DNA of 64,000 nucleotides from Aliivibrio_A sp016764915 (GTDB lineage: Bacteria; Pseudomonadota; Gammaproteobacteria; Enterobacterales; Vibrionaceae): the NCBI GenBank assembly GCA_965224595.1, contig OZ245057.1, positions 310,001-374,000 on the forward strand, written 5' to 3'. The position numbers and the translations under genes are program-made. Shown here piece after piece: positions 26,918 through 36,086 of the stretch. Numbering within the stretch: position 1 is the first letter of the stretch; every line of letters starts with the position of its first letter. The notes beneath the pieces are model-generated. The model saw only the letters and a program-made list of their open reading frames with translations. It did not search any database and had not been told where the DNA came from.

Positions 26918-26941
26918 GCCTCATTGATTGTACAATGAGGC
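26918..26941. terminator. Hairpin just downstream of bioD
   Basis: A perfect 9-bp stem GCCTCATTG / CAATGAGGC with a 6-base loop, 15 bases past the bioD stop. In the bioD direction no T-run follows, so it may be a weak or Rho-assisted terminator or a 3'-end stabiliser. Confidence 0.45.
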
Positions 26942-26955
26942 TGTTTGTTACAATG

Positions 26956-27642
26956 TTATACTCTATTTCTAAGTGGCTCAAGATCGATGAACTTGCTCAT
27001 ATCATTTCTTTTAATACTAGGCATATAAGGTATTTCACCCAACTTTGGTGCTGGCATTTTATCAGTTAACATTTTAATAATTTCAGCATAATTCTCTGTT
27101 CCAGGATTGATTCGATTGGCAACCCAACCAATAATTTCCAATCCATCATTAATAATCGACTCAGCGGTCAACATTGCATGACTTAAACAGCCTAATTTAA
27201 TTCCAACAACCAATACAACTGGTAATTTCTCTTGTTTTACCCAAGATGATAAACAATCCTCTTTTGAAATAGGGACACGCCAACCGCCAGCCCCTTCAAT
27301 CAAGACAACGTCAGATTTTTTCTTCAAATGGTCTAATGCTTGAGTGAGCTTTGAAAAGTCAATCACTACATTGTCATTTTCTGCAGCTATATGCGGAGAC
27401 GTAGGTGTGATTAGTGCATAAGGGTTTATCTCTTCATAACAGCACTTTACTGTTGCCGCTTTTTGTAAATGTAACGCATCGGAGTTCCTATAACCACTCT
27501 CTGTCTCTTCACAACCAGCAGCCACTGGTTTGTAACCTATTGTGGCAATTCCACTGTGCGCCATTGCATGTAAAATGGCTTTTGATGCTACGGTCTTACC
27601 AACATCTGTATCTGTACCTGCTACGAAAAAGGCATCAATCAT
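26956..27642 (-). CDS. bioD: Dethiobiotin synthetase
   Basis: A 228-residue ATP-dependent ligase that closes the ureido ring of dethiobiotin from 7,8-diaminopelargonate and CO2, the penultimate step of biotin synthesis. The P-loop is FVAGTDTDVGKTVASKAIL, followed by the substrate loop GYKPVAAGCEET and the VLIEGAGGWRVPIS strand that carries catalytic residues. Length is normal. The ATG overlaps the end of bioC by 8 bases and its GGAG lies inside bioC, so translation is coupled. Last gene of bioBFCD. Confidence 0.95.
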   Translation of the reverse strand: MIDAFFVAGTDTDVGKTVASKAILHAMAHSGIATIGYKPVAAGCEETESGYRNSDALHLQKAATVKCCYEEINPYALITPTSPHIAAENDNVVIDFSKLTQALDHLKKKSDVVLIEGAGGWRVPISKEDCLSSWVKQEKLPVVLVVGIKLGCLSHAMLTAESIINDGLEIIGWVANRINPGTENYAEIIKMLTDKMPAPKLGEIPYMPSIKRNDMSKFIDLEPLRNRV

Positions 27643-28432
27643 TTATAATAACTCCAAAGCACACCTGATATGTTGCAGGTAATAGCCCATATTGATTTTG
27701 ATAACTGCGGTATTCATTTTCAACTGCAAATAGTTTACTTCGGGTATGTAACCCCTGATTTCGTTTAGCCGAGAGATGGTTTGCTCCAATCCCTTTTAAA
27801 TCTTTCATCAAACTCATTGCAGATGGATACCACATCTGAATAGCTTCAAATTCTAATTGATGATGTACTAGCCCAGTTTGCGCCAACGCAACTTTTATTG
27901 CTTCTTGTGAAGTGAAAGTATTGACATGTTGATTTGAATCAACTTTAGTCCATGAATTTTTCAATTCTTGAAGTGATCCGTCCACTAAAGTTGAAAAATA
28001 GACTACGCCCCCTTTTTTAGCCACTCGACTGAGTTGTTTAAGGGGAACAGATAACTCCTTACACCATTGCAGAGCTAAACTGCTATAAACCAAATCAAAC
28101 TGATTTGAACTAAATGGCAGCTCTTCAACATCACCTTGAACATACTCCATTCCCTGCTGTCCACATCGTAGCTCTGCCTGTATAAGCATCTGTTGCGAAA
28201 GATCGAATGCCGTAACTCTTGCTCCTCTAGATCGCAATAATTCACTGCAATAGCCAGTACCACAGCCAACATCTAATACGTTATAACCAGAAAGGTCTGT
28301 CGGCAGTTTCTCAAGAAGAGAATCAGCGACTTGGCGTTGAAAAGCGGCACATTTATCATAGCTTTTTGCGGCTTTACTGAATGCATTGGCAATAGCATGT
28401 TTTGGTTCGACAAGTTGAATTGTATCCGTCAT
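27635..28432 (-). CDS. bioC: Malonyl-ACP O-methyltransferase
   Basis: A 265-residue SAM-dependent enzyme that methylates malonyl-ACP so that the fatty-acid machinery can build pimeloyl-ACP for biotin. Motifs: N-terminal AFSKAAKSYDKCAAFQRQVA typical of BioC, SAM loop VLDVGCGTGYCSELL, FDLSQQML, and YSSLALQWCKEL. The start codon shares one base with the bioF stop (TAATG) and the end overlaps bioD. No BioH-type esterase is seen nearby, so that partner must be elsewhere. Confidence 0.95.
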   Translation of the reverse strand: MTDTIQLVEPKHAIANAFSKAAKSYDKCAAFQRQVADSLLEKLPTDLSGYNVLDVGCGTGYCSELLRSRGARVTAFDLSQQMLIQAELRCGQQGMEYVQGDVEELPFSSNQFDLVYSSLALQWCKELSVPLKQLSRVAKKGGVVYFSTLVDGSLQELKNSWTKVDSNQHVNTFTSQEAIKVALAQTGLVHHQLEFEAIQMWYPSAMSLMKDLKGIGANHLSAKRNQGLHTRSKLFAVENEYRSYQNQYGLLPATYQVCFGVIIND

Positions 28433-29601
28433 TACTGCCTCTTCAACTCTTGTTTAATCAATGTGGTTAACCGAGTCACTTGCTGAAAGTTATGATTAGC
28501 ACTTAATGTCACTCTTATTCTTGCTGTGCCATTAGGAACCGTTGGTGGCCTGATCGCGGTGGTCCATATACCCTGCTGTTTTAATCGTTCTGCTAATTGT
28601 ACCGCTTCGCTGCTTGAGCCGATGATCAATGGTTTGATTGGTGTTTGAGTAGAAGTTACATCACAATAATCCGACAGTTCTGCCTCAAATTGACGGCCTA
28701 ATTCAGATAACTTATCTCGGCGCCACTCATCTCGAATAATTACATCCGTTGCTTTCGATAACGTATGCGCTTGGGCGGGAGGCATCGCGGTTGAATAGAC
28801 ATGATGTTTTGAAAACTGCATTAGATAGTCTGCGCAATCTTCACTGCACAACACTGCAGCTCCAGATAAACCAAACGCTTTGCCAAATGTAACCACTAAT
28901 ATGTCTGGCTTCACTTTTGCTAAATCGCAACTACCACGCCCTTGTTGGCCCAGTACTCCACAGCCGTGTGCGTCATCTACCATTAACCAATCTGAACGCT
29001 GTTTGGCAATGTCAATAATATCCGCTAGAGGGGAGAGATCGCCATCCATGCTAAATACGCCCTCAGTCACTATCAAAACATCTTGCTCACTGCTCGGCAG
29101 TAACTGACTAAGGTGCTTAAGATCATTGTGGACAAAACGTTTCATCGTGGCAGGACAAAGTTGACCCGCTTCCATTAACGACGCGTGATTAAGTTTATCT
29201 TGCAGCAGCACATCTTGTTTTGTCATCAATGAAAACAAAATAGCTTGGTTAGCGCTAAATCCTGAGTTAAACAGTATCGCTTTATCGAAACCTAGCCAAT
29301 CCGCTAACTTATGTTCAAGTTCGAAATGAGCAGGAGAATAACCGGTGACGAGCGGAGATGCACCACTGCCCCCGCCATATTTATCTAACCCCTGTTTCCA
29401 CGCCGTGATAAGTTCTGGTGAATTGGCCAAGCCGAGGTAATCGTTCCCCGAAAAATTAAGGTATTCTTTACCTTCATGGTTTAACTCAACATCGTTTCCA
29501 TGCCATATTGGAAGTCGAGACCGAGTTAACCCAGCCTCTTCCCTTTGTTCAAGAGCGAGGCGAATTTTGCTTTTAAAGCCCTGCTTCATAAAAAAGGTCA
29601 T
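28432..29601 (-). CDS. bioF: 8-amino-7-oxononanoate synthase
   Basis: A 389-residue PLP enzyme that condenses pimeloyl-ACP with alanine in biotin synthesis. Visible features: NFSGNDYLGLANSPELITAW, the glycine-rich GGGSGASPLVTGYSPAH, the PLP-contacting DDAHGCGVLGQQGRG, and the Schiff-base lysine in VTFGKAFGLSGAAV. The start at 29601 is chosen because CAGGA lies just upstream; an ATG at 29589 is an alternative, and both overlap the end of bioB, indicating coupled translation. Length is normal for the family. Confidence 0.95.
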   Translation of the reverse strand: MTFFMKQGFKSKIRLALEQREEAGLTRSRLPIWHGNDVELNHEGKEYLNFSGNDYLGLANSPELITAWKQGLDKYGGGSGASPLVTGYSPAHFELEHKLADWLGFDKAILFNSGFSANQAILFSLMTKQDVLLQDKLNHASLMEAGQLCPATMKRFVHNDLKHLSQLLPSSEQDVLIVTEGVFSMDGDLSPLADIIDIAKQRSDWLMVDDAHGCGVLGQQGRGSCDLAKVKPDILVVTFGKAFGLSGAAVLCSEDCADYLMQFSKHHVYSTAMPPAQAHTLSKATDVIIRDEWRRDKLSELGRQFEAELSDYCDVTSTQTPIKPLIIGSSSEAVQLAERLKQQGIWTTAIRPPTVPNGTARIRVTLSANHNFQQVTRLTTLIKQELKRQ

Positions 29602-30625
29602 CTTTTCCTGGTCGAGATGCAACACGCTCTGCCACTTTCTCTAGCAGTTCACTCTCTTGAATCTCATCTGGTTTTAGGCTCGTTTGCTCGGCGTTAATGC
29701 CAAGTTTTTTAAACAGCTGTATATCAGTATCTTCATCAGGATTTGCTGTTGTCAGCAACTTACAACCATAGAAAACTGAGTTTGCACCAGCCATAAAGCA
29801 GAGTGTTTGCATCTGCTCATTCATATTCTCACGTCCTGCAGAAAGGCGAACTGCCGACTCTGGCATCATAATTCTAGCCACTGCAATCAGACGAATGAAA
29901 TCAAAAGGTTCGACATCTTCTTCATTTTCAAGCGGGGTTCCTTTCACTTTGACCAACATGTTCACAGGTACCGATTCAGGATGTTGTGGCAAGTTAGCCA
30001 ATTCAACAAACAGACCTGCACGGTCTGCAGCACTTTCACCCATCCCGATAATGCCACCTGAGCATATCTTCATGCCTGAATCACGAACATGAGACAGCGT
30101 ATCTAGGCGATCTTGATAAGTACGAGTAGTGATGATGTTGCCATAGTACTCTGGAGAGGTATCAAGGTTATGGTTGTAGTAATCAAGCCCAGCATCCGCT
30201 AATTCGTTGGCTTGATCTGGAGTGATCATGCCTAACGTCATACAAGTCTCAAGACCCATATCTTTTACGCCTTTAACCATGTCTAGTAGATGTGGCATAT
30301 CACGCTTTTTTGGGTTCTTCCATGCTGCACCCATACAAAATCTAGTTGAACCTGCGTCTTTGGCCTTTTTAGCGGCATCCATAACAGTCTGGATCTCAAC
30401 CAAACGCTCTTTCGCTAAGCCTGTTTTGTTATGAACCGACTGCGGACAGTATTTGCAATCTTCTGGACAGGCTCCCGTTTTAATAGAAAGCAGAGTACTC
30501 ACTTGCACATGGTTGGTTTGCTGATGCAGACGATGCACTGTCTGCGCTTCAAACAATAGATCCATGAAAGGTTTATTCATCAGCTCTTGTACTTCTTTCA
30601 CGGTCCAGTTATGACGTACTTCCAC
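29573..30625 (-). CDS. bioB: Biotin synthase
   Basis: A 350-residue radical-SAM enzyme that inserts sulfur into dethiobiotin. The radical-SAM cluster motif is ACPEDCKYCPQS; SRFCMGAAWKNP-like sequence (TRFCMGAAWKNP), LDYYNHNLDTSPEYYGNI and RLSAGRENMNEQ carry residues for the second cluster and substrate. It matches Escherichia coli BioB along its length. The GTG at 30625 is the likely start, since AAGGA lies 7 bases upstream; a TTG two codons earlier would be too close. First gene of bioBFCD, divergent from bioA. Confidence 0.96.
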   Translation of the reverse strand: MEVRHNWTVKEVQELMNKPFMDLLFEAQTVHRLHQQTNHVQVSTLLSIKTGACPEDCKYCPQSVHNKTGLAKERLVEIQTVMDAAKKAKDAGSTRFCMGAAWKNPKKRDMPHLLDMVKGVKDMGLETCMTLGMITPDQANELADAGLDYYNHNLDTSPEYYGNIITTRTYQDRLDTLSHVRDSGMKICSGGIIGMGESAADRAGLFVELANLPQHPESVPVNMLVKVKGTPLENEEDVEPFDFIRLIAVARIMMPESAVRLSAGRENMNEQMQTLCFMAGANSVFYGCKLLTTANPDEDTDIQLFKKLGINAEQTSLKPDEIQESELLEKVAERVASRPGKDDLFYEAGL

Positions 30626-30664
30626 GTGCAATTCCTTAATTTTTTTAATGACATTAATTTATAC

Positions 30665-30698
30665 TTGGACAGTCTACTTTTAAACAGTAAACTGTCAA
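30665..30698. promoter_or_regulatory. Face-to-face bioA and bioB promoters with operator palindrome
   Basis: Rightwards (bioA): TTGGAC at 30665-30670, 17-base spacer, TAAACT at 30688-30693. Leftwards (bioB): TTGACA at 30693-30698, 16-base spacer, TAGACT at 30671-30676. A palindrome with 11-base arms and one mismatch (GACAGTCTACT, 7-base gap, AGTAAACTGTC; 30668-30696) covers both -10 boxes. The layout is that of the Escherichia coli bio operator bound by BirA, but the half-sites do not match the coli site well, so the regulator is inferred. Confidence 0.6.
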
Positions 30699-30735
30699 GA
30701 CAGAAACACATTCAACCTTTACAAGTGGTGAAATA

Positions 30736-32016
30736 GTGAGCAGTAGCATTGATTTAGATTTTGACCGTGACCATATTTGGCATCCATATACGTCAACCAT
30801 TAACCCGCTTCCTTGTTTTCCAGTGACCAAAGCTAACGGTGTACTCATTGAGCTTGAAGATGGAACACAACTTACCGATGGGATGTCCTCTTGGTGGTCC
30901 GCCATACACGGTTATAATCACCCAAAACTAAATACTGCCATTATCGAACAGACTAAAAATATGTCTCACGTGATGTTTGGTGGCATCACCCATCGACCCG
31001 CTGTTGAGCTTTGTAAAAAACTTGTCGCGATGAGTCCAAGTAGGCTACAACATGTCTTTTTAGCCGACTCCGGCTCAGTGTCGGTTGAGGTAAGTTTGAA
31101 GATGGCGTTGCAGTACTGGCACAGTAAAGGCGAGCAACGACCAAAATTCTTGACCATCACTAATGGCTACCATGGTGATACTTTTGCAGCAATGTCAGTC
31201 ACTGATCCTGATAACTCAATGCACTCCTTGTATAAAGGGTTTCTGCCAGAACATATTTTTGCTGATAGCCCGATCAGTAAATTTGGTGAGCAGTGGGATG
31301 AGCAAGATCTGGTCTCCATTCAACAGCAGCTCAGTGAACATCACCAAGATATTGCGGCGATAATTCTAGAACCGATTGTGCAGGGGGCTGGGGGGATGCG
31401 ACTTTACCATCCACAATATCTAAAAGAGGTACGCTCACTTTGCGATCACTATGGTTTACTGCTCATTGTTGATGAAATCGCGACAGGATTTGGTCGTACT
31501 GGTAAACTGTTTGCTTGTGAGCATGCAGGTATTGAGCCTGATATTATGTGTATTGGTAAAGCGCTAACCGGGGGTTATATGACACTCTCTGCGACGTTAG
31601 CAAGTAAAGATGTGGCTGATACTGTGTGTAAAAGTGACGCTGGCTGTTTCATGCATGGCCCAACGTTTATGGGTAATCCATTGGCGTGTGCGGTAGCCAA
31701 TGCCAGTATGGAAATACTTTTAGAGGGTGAGTGGAAAGTGCAAACAAAAATGATTGAGACCATATTCAGTCAGATTTTACCGCCATTGAAAGAGCATAAT
31801 GTGGTGAAAGACGTCAGATGGCTTGGTGCTATCGGCGTAGTTGAGCTGACTCAGAGTGTTGATATGGTGGCTATTCAACAGCACTTTGTGGATTGTGGAG
31901 TGTGGATCAGACCATTTGGTAAGTTGATCTATATGATGCCTCCTTATATTTCGACGGAAGCGGACTTGAAAAAACTGGTCAACGCCATTGAAAGTGCGAT
32001 AAATACCCTTTTCTAA
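30736..32016 (+). CDS. bioA: Adenosylmethionine-8-amino-7-oxononanoate aminotransferase
   Basis: A 426-residue class III PLP aminotransferase that converts 8-amino-7-oxononanoate to 7,8-diaminopelargonate with SAM as amino donor. Signatures: DHIWHPYTSTINPLP, the DGMSSWWSAIHGYNHP block specific to BioA, VDEIATGFGRTG, and the Schiff-base lysine in CIGKALTGGYMTL. The start is GTG at 30736 with GGTGA upstream. It is transcribed away from bioBFCD from the shared control region and ends before a 9-bp hairpin. Confidence 0.96.
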   Translation: MSSSIDLDFDRDHIWHPYTSTINPLPCFPVTKANGVLIELEDGTQLTDGMSSWWSAIHGYNHPKLNTAIIEQTKNMSHVMFGGITHRPAVELCKKLVAMSPSRLQHVFLADSGSVSVEVSLKMALQYWHSKGEQRPKFLTITNGYHGDTFAAMSVTDPDNSMHSLYKGFLPEHIFADSPISKFGEQWDEQDLVSIQQQLSEHHQDIAAIILEPIVQGAGGMRLYHPQYLKEVRSLCDHYGLLLIVDEIATGFGRTGKLFACEHAGIEPDIMCIGKALTGGYMTLSATLASKDVADTVCKSDAGCFMHGPTFMGNPLACAVANASMEILLEGEWKVQTKMIETIFSQILPPLKEHNVVKDVRWLGAIGVVELTQSVDMVAIQQHFVDCGVWIRPFGKLIYMMPPYISTEADLKKLVNAIESAINTLF

Positions 32017-32033
32017 TTCATATCACGATCAAT

Positions 32034-32055
32034 GATGAGGCTATAGAGCCTCATC
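32034..32055. terminator. Hairpin between bioA and the convergent small gene
   Basis: A perfect 9-bp stem GATGAGGCT / AGCCTCATC with the loop ATAG, placed 18 bases after the bioA stop and just past the stop of the convergent gene. No T-run follows on either side. Confidence 0.5.
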
Positions 32056-32062
32056 CATCAAC

Positions 32063-32281
32063 TTACACTTTTCGAACCGTTCGATACTCGGGGTCGGTCC
32101 AACACTTTGGCAGATCTTCTCCAGACAAGAACACTAAATCAGCCTTATTAAACTCCTCAGGCTCGGGCTTCTCTTCTCCCGCTTGGTAACTCCCTAACAC
32201 GGTTCTATTAAAGAGGTTAGTTAAATCACTGGTCTCTATAATCTCAACCATTTCACCATTTGTTTTGTTTTTTAGAAACAT
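32063..32281 (-). CDS. Small conserved hypothetical protein
   Basis: A 72-residue acidic protein (VFLSGEDLPKCWTDPEYRTV near the end). From memory, similar small proteins in marine gammaproteobacteria are often labelled 'acetyltransferase', but no acetyltransferase motif is present and I would not give that name. The ATG at 32281 is chosen for GGAG 9 bases upstream; two earlier in-frame candidates lie on or before that site. Convergent with bioA, upstream neighbour of oleD in the same direction but about 90 bases away. Confidence 0.65.
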   Translation of the reverse strand: MFLKNKTNGEMVEIIETSDLTNLFNRTVLGSYQAGEEKPEPEEFNKADLVFLSGEDLPKCWTDPEYRTVRKV

Positions 32282-32373
32282 CTCAATCATCTCCAAATTT
32301 ACAATCTATCTAGCTAGAGTATAACTAAAAATCAACAATCAGATTAATTAATTGCGGCAATATTAAGAAAGAA

Positions 32374-33417
32374 TCAATCTGACTGGAGTGATTGTTTCAA
32401 TCGTCGAATGCCTTCATCAATGGTGATCACTGGTGAATATTTGAGATCGCGCTTAGCCGCTGAAATATCAAAATAGTGTGCCGTTGAAAGTTGCTTAGCC
32501 ACAAACCGAGTCATGACTGGCTCCTCAGTTTTATTCAGCAACGTATAGATGGTTTCTAATAAAAAACCGGCAACATACGCTAACGACGCTGGCACTCTTT
32601 TATCAACTTTTGGCAAACCGACACAGCCAATAATTTTGTTGAGCATCTCTGCCATCGTGATCGGCTGATCATTGCTTAGATAGTACGGCTTACCTGCACA
32701 TTGACTGTTAGAATGAGCGAGTGCGACTGCCGCTAACAGATGTGCATAAGCAGCATTATCAACATAGATGGTATCCACTAATTTATCTTCGCTACCCACC
32801 AGCTTTAATTTTTTGGCTTTTGCCCTGGCAATAACTCGAGGTACCAAATGACCATCCTCTGGTCCCCAAATCAGATGAGGTCGAAGGGCAACTGTCTTTA
32901 GCTCATCACTATTTGCTTCTAATACCATGGCTTCAGCCAGTGCTTTGGTTTCACCGTAATGGTTTAAAAAATGATTCGCGTAGGGTGCGCTTTCATCGAT
33001 ACCTGACTCATCAATACCATCAAACGTCACACTTGGTGTACTCGTGTAGATCAGTTTATCTATGCTGTGACTTTTACACGCTTCAATGATGTTTTTACAA
33101 CCAGTCACATTCGGTTTGAAATAACTCTCTCGGCTACCCCAGACTCCCGCTTTTGAAGCAACGTGAAAAACCACATCACAGCTCGCCATTGCAGACAAAA
33201 CGTCATCATAATTGGCGATGTCACCTTGTCGCATCACCACGCCCATATCACACAGTTCTGGATATTCTCCACGCGCAAAACCCGTCACCTTAATGCCTGC
33301 ATCCAGCAACATTCTACAGATTACTTTACCGAGAAAACCTCCAGCGCCAGTAACAAAAGCGTGTTTGATACTATGTGGCAGCGACTCTAGATGGGGAAAT
33401 ATTGTCGGTTGCATCAT
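32374..33417 (-). CDS. oleD: OleD, NAD(P)-dependent 2-alkyl-3-oxoacid reductase
   Basis: A 347-residue short-chain dehydrogenase of the 3-beta-hydroxysteroid type. In olefin synthesis OleD reduces the beta-keto acid made by OleA to a beta-hydroxy acid. Visible: nucleotide-binding glycine motif AFVTGAGGFLGKVICRMLL, Ser/Thr in YTSTPSVTFDG, the catalytic Tyr/Lys in HYGETKALAE, and LRPHLIWGPEDGHLVP. GAGG precedes the start, which lies 1 base after the oleC stop. It is the last gene of the leftward oleA-B-C-D unit; the gene order and the OleA residues make the assignment firm. Confidence 0.9.
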   Translation of the reverse strand: MMQPTIFPHLESLPHSIKHAFVTGAGGFLGKVICRMLLDAGIKVTGFARGEYPELCDMGVVMRQGDIANYDDVLSAMASCDVVFHVASKAGVWGSRESYFKPNVTGCKNIIEACKSHSIDKLIYTSTPSVTFDGIDESGIDESAPYANHFLNHYGETKALAEAMVLEANSDELKTVALRPHLIWGPEDGHLVPRVIARAKAKKLKLVGSEDKLVDTIYVDNAAYAHLLAAVALAHSNSQCAGKPYYLSNDQPITMAEMLNKIIGCVGLPKVDKRVPASLAYVAGFLLETIYTLLNKTEEPVMTRFVAKQLSTAHYFDISAAKRDLKYSPVITIDEGIRRLKQSLQSD

Positions 33418-33418
33418 A

Positions 33419-35158
33419 TTAACCTCTTTTGTTCACGATTTCTTGTGCCCAAATAGCCAATTTTTCTCTGAAGATTTTAGCATTATGCCGAATATCTACT
33501 GGAAAATCAGCATGAACCAGAAATTCAGATATCCCTTGTGTATATGCATGTTGCTCTGCAATTTCAGTTAGTTGTCTGAACAGTTCGTCTTGTTGTTGGG
33601 CTGTTGCTGCAGAGTGTAATTCGATGCAGATCAGAGGGCGTTTTAGTTTATTCATCGTGATACCTACCAAAGCAGAGCGTCTCACTAAAGGGTGAACATT
33701 AAAAATACGCTCGGTTGGAATAGAGAAATATGTCATTCTAGCCAGAACACTGCCCAAACCATCACACTCAACCCGATGCGCTTTTCGACCGCACATCCAT
33801 AATTTCCCCATGTCATCTACGTAACCAAGATCGCCCATCCGGTGTCGGATTTGTTCACCATCCTCAATTTTAGCAGCAACTGTGGCTTGGTCTCTTCGGT
33901 AATATTGACGGCTGACCATCGGCCCTTTCACGACTATCTCACCGATGCTTTTCGCGGGTAAGGTTAATGTATCACTCCACACTTTGATCGGTTTTTCTGT
34001 TATCTCGATAATAGCGATCTCAACTCCATCAACGGGTAAGCCAACACAGATACCTCCACCCGCGTCAGTTATATCCGTCGTGGTAAGTAGATCAGAACTT
34101 GCAATTTTTGTCAGCGGCAGAGATTCGGTAGCGCCATATGAATTCAACACTTCAATACCTGATGCTAACATTTTACTAAAATGAGTAATCGAAGCGATGG
34201 TCGCAGGAGCACCAGCAGAAATAACACGTTTGAGCGTTGGTAATTGATGAATATGCTGGTCAGTGACTCCCGCTTTACCCAACACTTCAATCAATGCAGG
34301 GTTAGCAAAAAGATTACTGCATTGATAATGATCAATAGCAGCAAACAAGGTTGCTGGATCGGCCGTAATGGGTTTGCTTGCATCCATATCAGGAATGATT
34401 GAGGCCATGCCAAGTGCGGGGCCAAATAGCGAAAAAAGAGGGAAAGTGGCTAAATCTCGCTCTCCATTCTCTATCTGATAATCGGTTTTTAACACTTCTA
34501 TCTGGGCTTCAAACATTCGGTGACTATAAACAACCCCTTTGGGTGTGCCTGTACTGCCACTGGTAAACAGGATGGCGGCCATCTCATCATCAGCTAACAT
34601 AACCATTGGGTAAGGCTCATCATGGTCGTACTTACACTTTAATGATGCTAACGAGTCACCAGCAAATAGCATATCCGTAGCAAAACGAGTTAATACACCG
34701 CTGTTTGTGACTGTAATCACGTGTTTGATGGAACTCTTACCCCAGCTAAAGATAGCTCGAGCTATTTGCGCTTTAACCACGCCAATAAATGCATCAGGTT
34801 GCGCTTCGATAAAGCACTGTTTTAAATTCTTCACCCCCATGCCAGGATCTACCAATATTGGTATAATACCCGCTTTGAATAACGCAAAGGTCAGAGCAAA
34901 AAAATCAAGACTTGGCGTGACCATCAGCACCGCCTTCATCCCTTTTTTAATACCATAATCGTTTAGAAGATGTGCAATAGCATCACTTTGTTGATCAAGT
35001 TGCGAAAAATTAAGCTCTTGATAACGGAAGTTTTTAGCAGAGAACGGAAGTAGACGATGACTCGATTGTACGGCGACCGCCAGATCGTTAGGAGCATCAA
35101 TTGTTGCTTGTTTTAAGTGTCGACATAGATTGGCGGTTCTATGTTGCTTTTCACTCAT
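33419..35158 (-). CDS. oleC: OleC, beta-lactone synthetase (AMP-dependent)
   Basis: A 579-residue member of the acyl-AMP-forming family. OleC activates the beta-hydroxy acid with ATP and closes a beta-lactone. Motifs: P-loop ILFTSGSTGTPKGVVYSH, ATESLP (A5-like), HRMGDLGYVDDMGKLWMCGR and the hinge GRKAHRVE. Length suits the N-terminal plus C-terminal domains of the family. A conventional acyl-CoA ligase is the alternative from sequence alone, but its position between oleD and oleB settles the call. It lies 23 bases after oleB. Confidence 0.9.
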   Translation of the reverse strand: MSEKQHRTANLCRHLKQATIDAPNDLAVAVQSSHRLLPFSAKNFRYQELNFSQLDQQSDAIAHLLNDYGIKKGMKAVLMVTPSLDFFALTFALFKAGIIPILVDPGMGVKNLKQCFIEAQPDAFIGVVKAQIARAIFSWGKSSIKHVITVTNSGVLTRFATDMLFAGDSLASLKCKYDHDEPYPMVMLADDEMAAILFTSGSTGTPKGVVYSHRMFEAQIEVLKTDYQIENGERDLATFPLFSLFGPALGMASIIPDMDASKPITADPATLFAAIDHYQCSNLFANPALIEVLGKAGVTDQHIHQLPTLKRVISAGAPATIASITHFSKMLASGIEVLNSYGATESLPLTKIASSDLLTTTDITDAGGGICVGLPVDGVEIAIIEITEKPIKVWSDTLTLPAKSIGEIVVKGPMVSRQYYRRDQATVAAKIEDGEQIRHRMGDLGYVDDMGKLWMCGRKAHRVECDGLGSVLARMTYFSIPTERIFNVHPLVRRSALVGITMNKLKRPLICIELHSAATAQQQDELFRQLTEIAEQHAYTQGISEFLVHADFPVDIRHNAKIFREKLAIWAQEIVNKRG

Positions 35159-35181
35159 ACGAGCTCCTTGAACTGACTATT

Positions 35182-36069
35182 TTATTTTGAGATCGGATTA
35201 GCAGCTAAGAAGCCACTGATCATTGGAATCACTTCCTCACTTGCATCTTCAAGAATGTAGTGACCACAATCAGCAAACTCATTCACTTGCGCGTGTGGCA
35301 TCTTCTCTTTCCATTTGGCTAAAAAGTGTTTATCAAAAACAAAATCTTTTAAGCCCCAGCAGATGATTGTTGGAACAGTAGAGAACAATGGCAAACTATC
35401 TGCGATATCAGACACCATCTGATAGTTTCTATCCCCCACTTTTAATGGAATATCTTGCACGAACCTTAAGGTAGAGATGCGATTTGCCCATGAGTTAAAA
35501 GGAGCAACATACGCCTCTCTGATCGGTTTACTCATTGGTTTGCGTTTTACTCCAACATAAGAAGCCGCCGAAGAGAATGCATTAAAGCCTCTCACCAAGC
35601 AGGTGCCTAGTAGTGTATTACGACAAATATTAAGCGCCCACGGGAAAGGCTTTGATTCAGGCAAGTGAAATGCACCGGTATTTAGAATCACTAGGCGCTT
35701 GATACGATTCGGGTAGCGAGCCGCATAGCCCATACCTATCATACCGCCCCAGTCATGAACGACTAAAGTGATATTGTCACGAATCTCTAATGATTCTAAT
35801 AACGTCTCGAGATCGTCAATGCGATTTTTTAATGTGTAGTCGTATCCAGAGTCATCAGGTTTGTCGGAAAACCCGCAACCAATGTGATCAGGTACAATAC
35901 ATTGGTGGCTAGCACTCAATGCGCTAACCAAATTACGGTAATAGAATGACCAACTTGGGTTGCCGTGAACCATAACAACAGGCTCACCCTCACCTTCATT
36001 TAAATAGTGAAGTTGATTACCTTTTATATCAAGATAATTGCGCTTAAATGGAAACAGAGAATCTAGCAT
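35182..36069 (-). CDS. oleB: OleB, beta-lactone decarboxylase (alpha/beta hydrolase)
   Basis: A 295-residue alpha/beta hydrolase resembling haloalkane dehalogenases. In the ole pathway OleB removes CO2 from the beta-lactone, giving the olefin. The nucleophile is Asp106 in LVVHDWGGMIG; an oxyanion-region motif VHGNPSWSFYYRNL and the C-terminal histidine in DCGHYILEDASEEV complete the set. The ATG at 36069 is chosen because AAGGG lies 7-8 bases upstream; two earlier ATGs overlap the oleA end. It follows oleA by 17 bases. Confidence 0.9.
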   Translation of the reverse strand: MLDSLFPFKRNYLDIKGNQLHYLNEGEGEPVVMVHGNPSWSFYYRNLVSALSASHQCIVPDHIGCGFSDKPDDSGYDYTLKNRIDDLETLLESLEIRDNITLVVHDWGGMIGMGYAARYPNRIKRLVILNTGAFHLPESKPFPWALNICRNTLLGTCLVRGFNAFSSAASYVGVKRKPMSKPIREAYVAPFNSWANRISTLRFVQDIPLKVGDRNYQMVSDIADSLPLFSTVPTIICWGLKDFVFDKHFLAKWKEKMPHAQVNEFADCGHYILEDASEEVIPMISGFLAANPISK

Positions 36070-36086
36070 TTGTGTCCCTTTCATTG

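Larger units (their letters stand above)
26310..26955. other. Long AT-rich intergenic region between the ToxR-like gene and bioD
   Basis: About 645 bases. The right half holds a start-less open frame that looks like a gene remnant (26673-26855) and a hairpin at 26918-26941. The left half is extremely AT-rich, with runs such as TATTAAAAATATTAAAAATAA and no open frame I can support; it probably contains the promoter of the ToxR-like gene. Confidence 0.5.

Noticed and set aside
30665..30698. A canonical coli-type BirA box
   Set aside because: The half-sites do not match the coli bio operator convincingly, so only a general operator is reported.
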